Shown: in pieces, positions 54,470-64,000 of the stretch
Layout of the letters: each line of letters starts with the position of its first letter
How positions within the stretch are numbered: the stretch's first letter is position 1
DNA from: UBA5069 sp964560495
GTDB taxonomy: Bacteria > Chloroflexota > Anaerolineae > Caldilineales > Caldilineaceae
Direction of reading: 5' to 3'
Length of the DNA stretch: 64,000 nucleotides
Assembly: GCA_964560495.1 (NCBI GenBank)
Contig: CAZLMM010000004.1
Coordinates: forward strand, 81,542-145,541
Notes under the pieces: model-generated
The model's database searches: none
The model's input: the letters and a program-made list of their open reading frames with translations, nothing else
What the model was told of the DNA's origin: nothing
Position numbers and translations under genes: made by a program

Positions 54470-54569
54470 NNNNNNNNNNNNNNNNNNNNNNNNNNNNNNN
54501 NNNNNNNNNNNNNNNNNNNNNNNNNNNNNNNNNNNNNNNNNNNNNNNNNNNNNNNNNNNNNNNNNNNNN
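54470..54569. other. Assembly gap (100 N)
   Basis: Exactly 100 undetermined bases follow the archease start region. The bases just after the gap form a short repeat-rich stretch, so the break probably reflects a collapsed dispersed repeat. Confidence 0.97.
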
Positions 54570-54620
54570 GACAGGATGAACAGGGTGGAGGTTCATCTTG
54601 TTCATCCTGCAATCCTGTCC
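54570..54620. repeat. Dispersed repeat with CATCCTG/CAGGATG motifs next to the gap
   Basis: The stretch has GACAGGATGAACAGGG and then GTTCATCTTGTTCATCCTGC with CAATCCTGTCC, so ATCCTG and its inverse recur several times. ATCCTGTTCATCCTG-type repeats are found as intergenic elements in many draft genomes. Confidence 0.6.
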
Positions 54621-54651
54621 ACATCTTGTTCGCCTCCATCGCTGACTCTCT

Positions 54652-55092
54652 ATGCGGAACCCAGTCAAATCGTTGCTGCTTGTAGTGATTCAGTTTGTCT
54701 GCTTGATCGGCCTGGCGCTGACCGGCCCGCTTTGGGGAGCTACACCTATGTTGCTCGTCATCCAGATCGTTGGGGGCGCGGTCGGCGTATGGGCCATCTT
54801 GTCCATGGCCGGCGGACCATTCAACATTGTGCCTGATCCAAAGATCGATGGACAGCTCGTGCGGCATGGCCCCTATCGCCTGATTCGGCATCCAATGTAT
54901 GCCGCGCTGCTGTTGTTGACCTTACCTTTGGTGATTGAGCTGCCTACGCCTTTGCGCTGGGCGCTGTGGCTACTCCTTCTCGCCGATCTCGTCGTCAAAC
55001 TCATCTACGAGGAAACCCTGCTGGTGGAACGTCACCCCGACTATCTCGCCTATCAGCAGCAAACCAAGCGACTGATTCCGTTTGTGTTTTGA
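54652..55092 (+). CDS. Isoprenylcysteine carboxyl methyltransferase-type membrane protein
   Basis: The 146-residue protein has four hydrophobic segments and the conserved C-terminal motif of the ICMT/phospholipid methyltransferase superfamily: LVRHGPYRLIRHPMYAALLLL, then EETLLVERHPDYLAYQQQTKRLIPFVF, which hold the SAM and substrate contacts. Bacterial members methylate lipids or small hydrophobic compounds; the substrate here is unknown. No operon partner is adjacent. Confidence 0.85.
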   Translation: MRNPVKSLLLVVIQFVCLIGLALTGPLWGATPMLLVIQIVGGAVGVWAILSMAGGPFNIVPDPKIDGQLVRHGPYRLIRHPMYAALLLLTLPLVIELPTPLRWALWLLLLADLVVKLIYEETLLVERHPDYLAYQQQTKRLIPFVF

Positions 55093-55167
55093 CAAAGGTT
55101 CGTTGTTGACACCTGGCTGCGTTCAAGAGTGGGCTTGCTCATTGGGTCATGGAATGGAGCGATGAAT

Positions 55168-57666
55168 ATGAGGCGTTTGACAGTCGTTTGCACATTGTGC
55201 ATTGGGTTGTTCCTGGCAGGTTGCGGTCTCGGGGAGGACGCTGCAGCGACCCCTGCGCCTACGCAGGTTGCCGCACCAGCGGTCGCCACACTTACGCCCA
55301 CCCCGCAGCAGGAGCCGACGCTTGCGCCCATCGACGCGCCTCCCCCTGTTTCGCCCACCGAGCCGCCAGCCGAAAGTTTGCCGGGCCAAGATGCGACCGC
55401 CCCTGCTGGCGATGATCTGCGCGCGGGCCAGGTGGAGAAAGCCTTCCGCGGCGCGCTAAATCTGATCTCTGGCGATACGCTCACCACGGCTTTGGGGATC
55501 GACAGCGTGGTCGTTTTGCCGTTGTCCGTTCCTGAAGGCTGGCAACCTCATTGGGTCGCCCACACTGCCGGATTGCGCAGCTTCGAGACCAATGAAGTGC
55601 ATGTCGTCGCCCTCTACGCCCAGAGCGGCGTCGAACAGGTGCGCGAAGTGGGGCGCGTCGTTCTTGCCGACAGCGGCCACGCCGCCGAACACCCCACGCT
55701 TGCGCCCGACTACCTGGGCGACGGTTCTGTAACCCAAGCGATTATCGAGCCGGATAATAACATCTGGCTGCAAGTGGAAGGCGGCGTGGGCGCCCACAGC
55801 GGCGTGTATGGCCTGCTGCGCTTCAACGGCAACGTCATCACGCAGGAGATCGTTGCCGCAAACGCAGCGCCGGGTATTGGCGATCTTGTTGATCTCAACA
55901 GCGATGGCGTGATCGAGGTAATTACCAACGCCAGCGATTACTATGTTTTCTGCTACGCCTGCGGTGTGCGTCTGCCCCATCTCAATCTGTGGCGCTGGGA
56001 TGGCGAGCAGATGACCGCAGTGGAATTGCAGCCCCTGCCGGCTTCCGCGCCGCTGGAGCTCAGCGCAGCAAACGATCGCGCCATTCGTCTGGCTGAGGCT
56101 GGTCTCTGGCGTGACGCGCTCAAGAGCGTGGAAGACGGTCTGATGTTGGGGCTTACAGACTCATCGCAGACCTTTGCCTGGAACGCCAGCCTCATTCGCC
56201 TGAACGCCGATGCGTTGCGCTCGATTATCGCTGGCGGACACTCGCCGTATCCACTCCTCGATTACGTCTTCTATGGCGACTACGCCCATGCGGTCGATCT
56301 CATGCGGCCTCTGGCGCCAGAGGAAATTTTTTCGCCCGAGTCGCCGCTCATCTCTGGCACAGTGGCTGCCGGCTGGGAGGAAACGCTCTCTAATTGGATT
56401 CACCTGAGCAGTGGAGCAGCGATCGGCGTCATGCCTGAGCTGGCGTCCGCTCATTTCCTCTATGGCTGGGCTTCCTATCTGGCTGGGGATCGAGTCCGAG
56501 CCATCCAAGAGGTCGAAGAGGCCGTAGCGCGTGCTCCTGAAGATCCACTCTATCGCGCCAGCCTGACCTACTTACAAGGAGGAGAAACGCTCCGCACGGG
56601 CACCCTCACGCCGCTGGCTGTTGTGAATGTGCGCAGCGGTCCCGGCGCCGCATACCCGATTGTCGGCGAGTTATCGATCAGCACTGCAGCGACTGTCACG
56701 GGGCGCTATGAAGCAGGCGACGACTTGTGGTGGCAGATCATCTTTCCTGACGCGCCTGACCGTCGCGGTTGGGTGACGGGCGACCCATCCCTGGTGGATG
56801 CAGAGCAGGCAGCTGACGCACCGTCGGTTACGCCGCCAGCCCTTGTAGCGCCGGTCAAAGTGCGCGGACGCATCTTTTTTTCCGGCCTGGGTGAGAACGG
56901 CGTCAATGCTATTTTCGGCATGGATGCCGTGGCAGGCGCGCAACCTGCGCCCGTGATCACTGAAGCAGCTATGCCTGCGCTGCGTTCCCAGGGTGATCGC
57001 CTCGCGTTCACCAGCCTGCGCAGCGACATGCTCGGCCTCGGCGGCGTGGTACTGGCAACGGGTGAACGTCTGCGTTTCTCATTCAACATCGAGGATACCC
57101 TGCCGAGTTGGAACCCTGATGGCGACCGCCTGATCTTTGCCAGTACGCGTGAAAGCGACCGACGCTGGCGCCTCTATCGCACCTGGGCAGACGGCGCCGG
57201 CGAGATAGAGGATTTAGGTTTTGGGCAGGACCCAGACTGGCATCCATCCGCAGATCGGGTAGTCTTCAAAGGTTGCGATCATGCGGGCGCAGCCTGCGGC
57301 CTGTGGCTCATGGCAGCGGACGGCAGCAACCGTCAGCCTCTCACCGACAACCCGGGCGACTCACGCCCCCGCTGGTCGCCCGACGGCGCCAGCGTGGTCT
57401 TCATGAGCAACGAACGCGACGGCAACTGGGAGCTTTATCGTGTGGCTGTGGCTGACGGCAGCGTCATTCGCCTGACCGAACACCCGGCCAATGATGGTCT
57501 GCCTGTCTTCGACCCCAACGGCAGCCAGATCGCCTTTGTCAGCAACCGCAACGGGGAGTGGGAGATACTGGTCATGCCAGCGACGGGCGGGCTGCCGAAC
57601 ATACTTCACCCTATCGGCGTCGATCTTCCCAACTGGCTCGAACAAGGACTGGAGTGGGGAGAGTGA
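55168..57666 (+). CDS. Lipoprotein with SH3 domain and PD40-type beta propeller
   Basis: The 832-residue protein has a lipoprotein signal (lipobox LAGC), a Thr/Pro/Ala-rich linker (about 22-75), a large central domain (about 90-470), a bacterial SH3 domain (about 480-550, VVNVRSGPGAAYPIVGEL, LWWQIIF) and a C-terminal WD40-like/TolB-type propeller (about 580-832) with repeats such as PSWNPDGDRLIFAST, PRWSPDGASVVFMS and VFDPNGSQIAFVS. The propeller probably binds a protein or polysaccharide at the surface. ATG 55168 is preferred over 55162 and GTG 55129 by the TGGAG spacing. Confidence 0.83.
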   Translation: MRRLTVVCTLCIGLFLAGCGLGEDAAATPAPTQVAAPAVATLTPTPQQEPTLAPIDAPPPVSPTEPPAESLPGQDATAPAGDDLRAGQVEKAFRGALNLISGDTLTTALGIDSVVVLPLSVPEGWQPHWVAHTAGLRSFETNEVHVVALYAQSGVEQVREVGRVVLADSGHAAEHPTLAPDYLGDGSVTQAIIEPDNNIWLQVEGGVGAHSGVYGLLRFNGNVITQEIVAANAAPGIGDLVDLNSDGVIEVITNASDYYVFCYACGVRLPHLNLWRWDGEQMTAVELQPLPASAPLELSAANDRAIRLAEAGLWRDALKSVEDGLMLGLTDSSQTFAWNASLIRLNADALRSIIAGGHSPYPLLDYVFYGDYAHAVDLMRPLAPEEIFSPESPLISGTVAAGWEETLSNWIHLSSGAAIGVMPELASAHFLYGWASYLAGDRVRAIQEVEEAVARAPEDPLYRASLTYLQGGETLRTGTLTPLAVVNVRSGPGAAYPIVGELSISTAATVTGRYEAGDDLWWQIIFPDAPDRRGWVTGDPSLVDAEQAADAPSVTPPALVAPVKVRGRIFFSGLGENGVNAIFGMDAVAGAQPAPVITEAAMPALRSQGDRLAFTSLRSDMLGLGGVVLATGERLRFSFNIEDTLPSWNPDGDRLIFASTRESDRRWRLYRTWADGAGEIEDLGFGQDPDWHPSADRVVFKGCDHAGAACGLWLMAADGSNRQPLTDNPGDSRPRWSPDGASVVFMSNERDGNWELYRVAVADGSVIRLTEHPANDGLPVFDPNGSQIAFVSNRNGEWEILVMPATGGLPNILHPIGVDLPNWLEQGLEWGE

Positions 57667-57669
57667 TTT

Positions 57670-58740
57670 CTACTTTCCCCACGTCTGCTGTAGCACCCGC
57701 ACCCAATTCTCGTAGGCGATTTTGCGCACGCTGGCTTCGTCGAAGCCGTGGGCGAACAACGCCTCGATGAGCCTGGGCAGACCGGCCACGTCGTGCAGAT
57801 CATGGGGCATGGTGGCGCCGTCGAAATCGGAGCCAAGCCCCACATGGTCGATGCCGATGCGGCCAGCGATATAGGCCACGTGCCGCACGATCTCACTCAG
57901 CGAGGTCGTCTTGCGAAAATCGCCGTCGGCGCGTAGGAAGCCGATGTGGAAATTGACGCCCGTCATGCCGCCCGAAGCGCGGATGGCGTCGAGCTGCTTG
58001 TCAGTCAGGTTACGCGGGGAAGGACACATGGCGTGCGCCCCCGAATGGGTTGTCACCAGCGGCGCATCGCTGATGGACGCCACATCCCAGAAGCCCTGCT
58101 CGTTGAGGTGCGAGAGATCGACCAATATGCCCAGGCGGTTGCAACGGCGCACCAGCTCTTTGCCCAGATCGGTTAGTCCTGGCCCTGTGTCCGGGCTGTC
58201 CGGAAAGTTGAAGGGCACGCCGTGACCGAATTGATTGGGGCGGCTCCACACCAACCCCAGCGAGCGCAACCCGGCCTCATGGAGCACATCCAGGCTGTAG
58301 AAGTCCGCGTCGACAAACTCCGCGCCTTCCACGTGCATGATGGCCGCGGTCACGTTGTTCTTGAGACAGCGTTCGATCTCCCCGGCTGTACGCACCACCT
58401 TGAGCTTACCCCTCGACTCAGCTTCCACACGCAGAAGCTGGCTTGCCAACATCACCGTGTATTCAAGGGCGTAAGGCTGCTCCACCTGACCAGGCAGCGG
58501 GTAAATCACGCCGTCGGGTGTGCGCTGAAGTTTGGGTTTGGGCTGTCCCCGCCGCCAGCGATTGGGCGTGTAGATGGCAAAGAAGCCGCCGGCAAAGCCC
58601 CCGGCGCGTGCGCGCGGCAGGTCGATGTGACCATGCTCGCTACGCTCGAAAAAGGATCGCTCCACCTTGCGGTCTGGACGAAAGATGTCTAGCAGGGTGT
58701 CATTGTGGCCGTCGAAAACGGGCATGAGATTCTTGGGCAT
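57670..58740 (-). CDS. Membrane dipeptidase (renal dipeptidase family, M19)
   Basis: The 356-residue protein begins MPKNLMPVFDGHNDTLLDIF, the zinc-binding H-x-D of family M19. It continues with VTAAIMHVEGAEFVD, LGLVWSRPNQFGHGVPF, GILVDLSHLNEQGFWDVASISDAPLVTTHSGAHA and GIDHVGLGSDFDGA. It hydrolyses dipeptides, probably in the cytoplasm as it has no signal peptide. It converges with the PD40 lipoprotein gene. The neighbouring Mut7-C gene on the same strand is separated by about 105 bases. Confidence 0.93.
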   Translation of the reverse strand: MPKNLMPVFDGHNDTLLDIFRPDRKVERSFFERSEHGHIDLPRARAGGFAGGFFAIYTPNRWRRGQPKPKLQRTPDGVIYPLPGQVEQPYALEYTVMLASQLLRVEAESRGKLKVVRTAGEIERCLKNNVTAAIMHVEGAEFVDADFYSLDVLHEAGLRSLGLVWSRPNQFGHGVPFNFPDSPDTGPGLTDLGKELVRRCNRLGILVDLSHLNEQGFWDVASISDAPLVTTHSGAHAMCPSPRNLTDKQLDAIRASGGMTGVNFHIGFLRADGDFRKTTSLSEIVRHVAYIAGRIGIDHVGLGSDFDGATMPHDLHDVAGLPRLIEALFAHGFDEASVRKIAYENWVRVLQQTWGK

Positions 58741-58845
58741 GATCGTCTTTCTTGATCGAGTCGATTGGATGATGTGGTAAGGTTTTGGTTTTTTGAGGTT
58801 TTGATGATGAGAGGCGCCGTTGCGTGACCCCCAAACCTCACTTCC

Positions 58846-59616
58846 TCAAGAGCTATCGGCGCCCGACCGGGTATATACCGCCTCAACCAGGACGCCGGCG
58901 ATGAATTCAGCCATGCGAGCGTGATGTGAGCCTTGCCAGTAGATGCGCCCGCACGCGCCGCACTGCTCGAAGGCATCGTAGTAGAGACGGGTCTTCGGTT
59001 CCAGCCGCTCCAGGATCAGCGCCTTTTCCACCGGCGCAAGGATGCCATTACAGTGCAAACAGCGTCGCCATAGATCGATCTCGCTGGTCAGATCATAGCG
59101 GCGCAAAACAGCGATCAACTGGCTACGCGGCTCTGTAGAGCGAATGCAATAACCATACATGACCTGCTTGCGTTTGAGCAAACCACGATCGCGGGTCAAG
59201 AGCACACGCACCTCTGCGCTTGCCTGTTGAGCCAGTTCTGGGTCGCCGGCTGTGTTGCTGTAGGCCGCGTCGATGCCCAACATCCGTAGATAGGCTGCAA
59301 GCTGTCCCAGGTGTGTGTCCAGGAGAAAACGCACGGGGCGGGGCAAGGGTGGACGCAGCAGACCGCCGGCGCTATTTTTCCCGGCCTGTGCAGGATAGAC
59401 TTGCACGTGGTCTCCCGGATGCACACGGCGACCAAAGCCCACGGGCTGCCCGGCGATGAGGATTGCGTCCACTTCCGGGTGGGGCACGCCCAGCGCTTCG
59501 ATGGGATGCTTGACTGCTGGGCGATCATCCACCTGATAAGGGATAGCCTTTTCACCCAGATGGCGCGGCAGGAAATCATTCAGTTCGGCGAAAAAACTGA
59601 AGAATGCAAAGGTCAT
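58846..59616 (-). CDS. Mut7-C RNase domain protein with ubiquitin-like N-terminus
   Basis: The 256-residue protein has a Mut7-C ubiquitin-like domain (about 1-80: FAFFSFFAELNDFLPRHLG, ILIAGQPVGFGRRVHPGD), then the Mut7-C PIN-type nuclease domain (VRFLLDTHLGQLAAYLRMLGIDAAY, VLLTRDRGLLKRK), and a zinc ribbon with CLHCN and CGACGRIYW. It probably cuts or binds RNA. It is in an operon with the mutase gene (6-base gap) but no direct link is known. Confidence 0.87.
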   Translation of the reverse strand: MTFAFFSFFAELNDFLPRHLGEKAIPYQVDDRPAVKHPIEALGVPHPEVDAILIAGQPVGFGRRVHPGDHVQVYPAQAGKNSAGGLLRPPLPRPVRFLLDTHLGQLAAYLRMLGIDAAYSNTAGDPELAQQASAEVRVLLTRDRGLLKRKQVMYGYCIRSTEPRSQLIAVLRRYDLTSEIDLWRRCLHCNGILAPVEKALILERLEPKTRLYYDAFEQCGACGRIYWQGSHHARMAEFIAGVLVEAVYTRSGADSS

Positions 59617-59622
59617 GGGGCG

Positions 59623-61311
<1,689 letters not shown>

Positions 61312-61331
61312 GTTACGTTACCGCGGGCAGC

Positions 61332-61427
61332 AGCATCGGTTGAAACGGCATCGGTTGATACGGCATCGGCATCGGTTGATACGGCATCGGTTGATACGGC
61401 ATCGGCATCGGTTGAAACCGACGCCTG
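61332..61427. repeat. 15-base tandem repeat (minisatellite)
   Basis: Units of GCATCGGTTGATACG (or ...GAAACG) are repeated five times, with two extra GCATCG insertions. It lies just upstream of the mutase start (61311) on the transcribed strand, so length changes could alter its leader. The last unit ends in CGGTTGAAACCG, a 12-base palindrome. Confidence 0.8.
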
Positions 61428-61452
61428 GTTGACAAAACCCGCTGAAGGCGGG

Positions 61453-62487
61453 TTAGCGCACACGCTCCACGAAAAAGAGGTCGAGATTCGTGTCGCTGAG
61501 CTTTTGTTCCAGGCGTTCGGTGTCGCCAAAAAAGGCTCGTTCGTAGGTCTCGCCTTCATATGCGCCCGAATAGAGCCAGCGTTTGAGGTAATTCATGTAG
61601 ACGAGCAGGCCGGTCTTGCGGTCGTGACAGGTGACACCCTCGTAGACGCTTGTCCAGCCGTCGCCTTCTTCAATCTCGACGGTCTGGGGCGTAGAACAGG
61701 AGACGACAATGCCTGTGTCATTGTCGTATTTGTAGACGCCGCTGACCTCGCCCGGGTTGGCGCCCTTCCAATAGGCGTAGAGGAAGTTGTCCTCGAACTC
61801 GCCGGTGCGCTCGCGGCCGGTGAAGGGATCAACCTCGAAAACCCATGAGTCTTCGTTGAAGCAGGCGTCGTCCCATTCCACCTTGTGTTCCACGGGGATG
61901 AACTGCTGGTTGCCGGGACGGTTGACGCTGGCTGTTACAGTTGCATCACAAGTGGGGATGGTGCAGCGATCAGATTGGCACGTCCAGTTCACCTGCCAAC
62001 TGGCGCTCAGGTCATCGTTGATGGCTGGTTCAGAGACAGAGATGGACTCTTGTTCACCGGCCAGACGCACCACCGAGTTGGAGACCCAACCGGTGCGCGT
62101 TGGCTTGTCTGGTTCGTCGTTTGGACCGGGCACGCAGCAGATCTGCCACCAGGCGTCGTTGTCGCTTCTGCCGACCACCGTGAAAGTCGCGCCAGGGTCG
62201 CCTTTGCCGATGATCGCTGCATTCAGACCCGGCCCGCTGCGAATGTTGGCGCGTGAGCCAGATGTGCTCACGATGACCTTGGATTCTTCGGATACGGGAA
62301 CTGGTGTGGGCGTGGGCGGCATGGCATAGTTGAGAGCGCTCTCCACCACGCCGGTATAGGTGATGGAGGAGGATGAGGGGGTTGCGCCTGGTATTTGCAG
62401 TTGTACGCCATTGGCGCAGCCGGCCAGCAGAACAAAACCAGTGATGAGAGATGCGGCAAACGCCAGTTTGTTGGTAATACGACTCAT
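61453..62487 (-). CDS. SH3-domain lipoprotein
   Basis: The 344-residue protein has a lipoprotein signal (MSRITNKLAFAASLITGFVLLAGC), a Pro/Thr linker, and an SH3 domain (about 70-135: ANIRSGPGLNAAIIGKG to AWWQICCVPGPND). The remaining 200 residues hold several cysteines (WTCQSDRCTIPTC) and lack a known family. ATG 62487 fits the signal peptide; an in-frame ATG at 62538 would add 17 residues. The frame between 61308 and 61559 on this strand is not a gene. Confidence 0.78.
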   Translation of the reverse strand: MSRITNKLAFAASLITGFVLLAGCANGVQLQIPGATPSSSSITYTGVVESALNYAMPPTPTPVPVSEESKVIVSTSGSRANIRSGPGLNAAIIGKGDPGATFTVVGRSDNDAWWQICCVPGPNDEPDKPTRTGWVSNSVVRLAGEQESISVSEPAINDDLSASWQVNWTCQSDRCTIPTCDATVTASVNRPGNQQFIPVEHKVEWDDACFNEDSWVFEVDPFTGRERTGEFEDNFLYAYWKGANPGEVSGVYKYDNDTGIVVSCSTPQTVEIEEGDGWTSVYEGVTCHDRKTGLLVYMNYLKRWLYSGAYEGETYERAFFGDTERLEQKLSDTNLDLFFVERVR

Positions 62488-62663
62488 CTGTTCTTGCAAA
62501 GCGCAAGCTCGAATTTTCTCGAAAGGTGACTGCGGCATAGAAACGACTATCCTCGAATGGTGCGATGATTGTTGAATGGTGAAACGAACTCAATGCCCGC
62601 CAGTATAGCACGGTTTGAGGGCTGGCGCGAATTGAGAGATTCCAGGCACGGAGTCTGAAAGGG

Positions 62664-62719
62664 GTTTACGATTTACAATTCACGGTTTACGATTTACGGC
62701 TTGCGGTTTACGGCTTACA
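62664..62719. repeat. TTTACGATTTACG repeats, direct copies
   Basis: GGTTTACGATTTAC recurs at 62664 and 62685, with a shorter CGGTTTACGG at 62705, all in direct orientation. The core equals that of the inverted repeat at 31589-31649. It is intergenic, with the end touching the stop codon of the HEAT-repeat gene. Confidence 0.75.
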
Positions 62720-63323
62720 AGCGCACAAGGATGTTCTCCAAGAGTCCCATTTCATCCAGCGCCTCGAAGGCGTAGGTGTGCACCAGGTGGTTGCGGTCGT
62801 TGAGACAGCGATAGAGCACAGTCGCTGCGCCCATGGTGGCGATCTTGCGCAGCGCGCTGGCTGCGCGGGTGCGCGCGCCTTCATGTTCGCTGTGAAAGAT
62901 GACTTCTGCCAGTGCTGGCACGGCGTCATCGCCGCAAAGAGCCAGGCCATCGGCTGCGGCCTGACGCACGAAGCCGTCGTCATCGGCCAGTAGATCGGCC
63001 AGATGCGCCAGCAGCGAGGTCACCGCCTGGGGCTGGCGTGCGTGAAGATGACCGACCGCCAGGGCTGTGCACGCCCGCAGGGAGGGATCGTCGGAGACCA
63101 GGGCCGCGTCAAGCGCCGGGGTCGCCGACGGGCCGCCCACAGCCGCCAGGCTGCGCACCGCCCACCAACGCCGGTCCGCATCGTTGGACTGAGCAAGATC
63201 GAGCAGGGCCGGCTCGTCGGCCGGGGTCAGTTCGCTCACCAGGGCTTCGGCTGCGTCATCGTCGCCGGCGTCGATGGCGGAGAGGAATTGGTCGAGAGGT
63301 GTAGTCAGGGGCATTTCAGGCAT
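62715..63323 (-). CDS. HEAT-repeat protein
   Basis: The 202-residue protein is a series of HEAT-type helical repeats (LLDLAQSNDADRRWWAVRSLAAVGG, ALVSDDPSLRACTALAVGHLHARQP, LLADDDGFVRQAAADGLALCG, SEHEGARTRAASALRKIATMG), like PBS lyase-type domains. It likely serves as a protein-binding scaffold. It may be co-transcribed with the downstream SH3 lipoprotein gene, though a 227-base spacer with repeats separates them. Confidence 0.85.
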   Translation of the reverse strand: MPEMPLTTPLDQFLSAIDAGDDDAAEALVSELTPADEPALLDLAQSNDADRRWWAVRSLAAVGGPSATPALDAALVSDDPSLRACTALAVGHLHARQPQAVTSLLAHLADLLADDDGFVRQAAADGLALCGDDAVPALAEVIFHSEHEGARTRAASALRKIATMGAATVLYRCLNDRNHLVHTYAFEALDEMGLLENILVRL

Positions 63324-63366
63324 TCGTACTGGCCCATGGAGACGAGTAGTTAGATTTTGGCTGGAC

Positions 63367-63981
63367 TCATGTCAAGGTTGGAAAAATTGCACTTGCCTGA
63401 ATGTGTAGCCCGACGAGTATGCTTGACTCAATGACATCGCCATTGATGTACTGACCGAACAATGCATATTCGCCGCTCGCCAGGGTGTACACCTCCACAG
63501 CGCGCAACTTTGGATCCACCAACCAATATTCGCTCACCCAGGCCCTCTCATAGACGTCGAACTTGATGATGCGATCCAGACGGATCGAGTTGGGCGAGAT
63601 GACCTCGACGACCAGATCTGGTGCGCCAGCAATGAAGCGGGCGCCAGGTTTTGGCAGATGTTCCTTGCTCAAAAAGAGCAGGTCTGGCTGTACAGGGCGC
63701 GATGTCTCCGACAGATGCACCTCGATGGGCGCGGTGTAGAGCTGACCGAGGTTGCGCTCTTGCACGAAGAGCTTGAGGCGGAAAAGAAGCTCAGAAACGA
63801 CGAATTGATGGTCGACGCTGGGTGCATTCGCCATGTAGAGCATCCCCTCGATGATCTCGTAGCGCCGGCCGTCATCGGGCAGGCGCAGATAATCCTCATA
63901 ACGCCATCTGCCCTGAACAGGCCAATCGCCCAGACCAGGCGCAACCTTGATCGCTTCACGGACGTGCATCTGTGTGGTCAC
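63367..63981 (-). CDS. Uma2 family nuclease-fold protein (second copy)
   Basis: The 204-residue protein has the Uma2 core: RRYEIIEGMLYMANAPSVDHQFVVSELLFRLK, VQPDLLFLSKEHL, APDLVVEVISPNSIRLDRIIKFDVYERAWVSEYWLVDP. Function is unproven. It differs clearly from the copy at 34379. ATG 63981 is used; ATG 63969 is an alternative. Only 19 bases of the window lie upstream. Confidence 0.88.
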   Translation of the reverse strand: MTTQMHVREAIKVAPGLGDWPVQGRWRYEDYLRLPDDGRRYEIIEGMLYMANAPSVDHQFVVSELLFRLKLFVQERNLGQLYTAPIEVHLSETSRPVQPDLLFLSKEHLPKPGARFIAGAPDLVVEVISPNSIRLDRIIKFDVYERAWVSEYWLVDPKLRAVEVYTLASGEYALFGQYINGDVIESSILVGLHIQASAIFPTLT

Positions 63982-64000
63982 TGTCTGTTCTCGCCGCGTC

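Noticed and set aside
61332..61427. Possible CRISPR array
   Set aside because: The units are contiguous without unique spacers and there are no cas genes.

Overview
The window is one 64 kb piece of a draft assembly, with two 100-base runs of N at 15247-15346 and 54470-54569. It is probably from a Chloroflexota bacterium close to the Caldilineae/Anaerolineae. That placement is an inference. It rests on many secreted Thr/Pro-rich DUF11, SH3 and PA14 proteins, a C25 peptidase, DUF4012, DUF2723, Uma2 and DUF4058 genes, a Gram-positive-type SOS box, and lipoproteins with ordinary lipoboxes. No rRNA, tRNA, CRISPR array, transposase or phage structural gene was recognised. The content looks chromosomal.

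Layout. 1-5.1 kb: the tail of a possible agmatinase, a deoxyhypusine-synthase-like enzyme, then a sulfur-trafficking set (PocR-type regulator, SQR-like flavoprotein, DUF1641, a one-cysteine DsrC/TusE-like carrier, DsrE-like protein). 5.1-8.6 kb: mutY with a small zinc-ribbon gene, and a divergent ABC-F ATPase. 8.8-17.3 kb: secreted proteins (PEP-CTERM-like peptide, C25 peptidase, a giant VWA/DUF11/Thr-repeat protein broken by the first gap). 17.3-26.9 kb: an FtsK-like ATPase behind an apparent SOS promoter, a sugar-dehydrogenase lipoprotein, an ABC exporter, small membrane proteins, and a WG-repeat gene coupled to a PA14/SH3 gene.

27-39.3 kb is the most coherent accessory region. It has three cobalamin-binding radical SAM proteins, a MoaA, a SPASM-like radical SAM protein, a SufR-like Fe-S-sensing repressor, and Fe-S assembly genes (A-type carrier, Nfu, rhodanese). 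Two promoters here share a 5' element that overlaps the -35 box. The likely logic is that the SufR-like protein senses Fe-S status and adjusts cluster supply and at least one radical SAM enzyme.

39.3-47 kb: an envelope/glycan set (a sortase-fold lipoprotein lacking its cysteine, GT2, polyprenyl-phosphate sugar transferase, SH3/DUF11 protein, DUF2723, DUF4012). 47-50.7 kb: the ATP-grasp / alpha-E / transglutaminase trio. 50.7-54.4 kb: a TetR regulator with an alpha/beta hydrolase behind a consensus promoter buried in a palindrome, and an archease-rtcB RNA-repair operon. 54.6-64 kb: a methyltransferase, a PD40/SH3 lipoprotein, a membrane dipeptidase, a Mut7-C protein paired with a methylmalonyl-CoA mutase large subunit, an SH3 lipoprotein, a HEAT protein and a second Uma2 gene.

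Several promoters place the -10 box only 6-9 bases before the start codon, which suggests leaderless transcripts. All functions are read from sequence motifs only; nothing was searched or computed.
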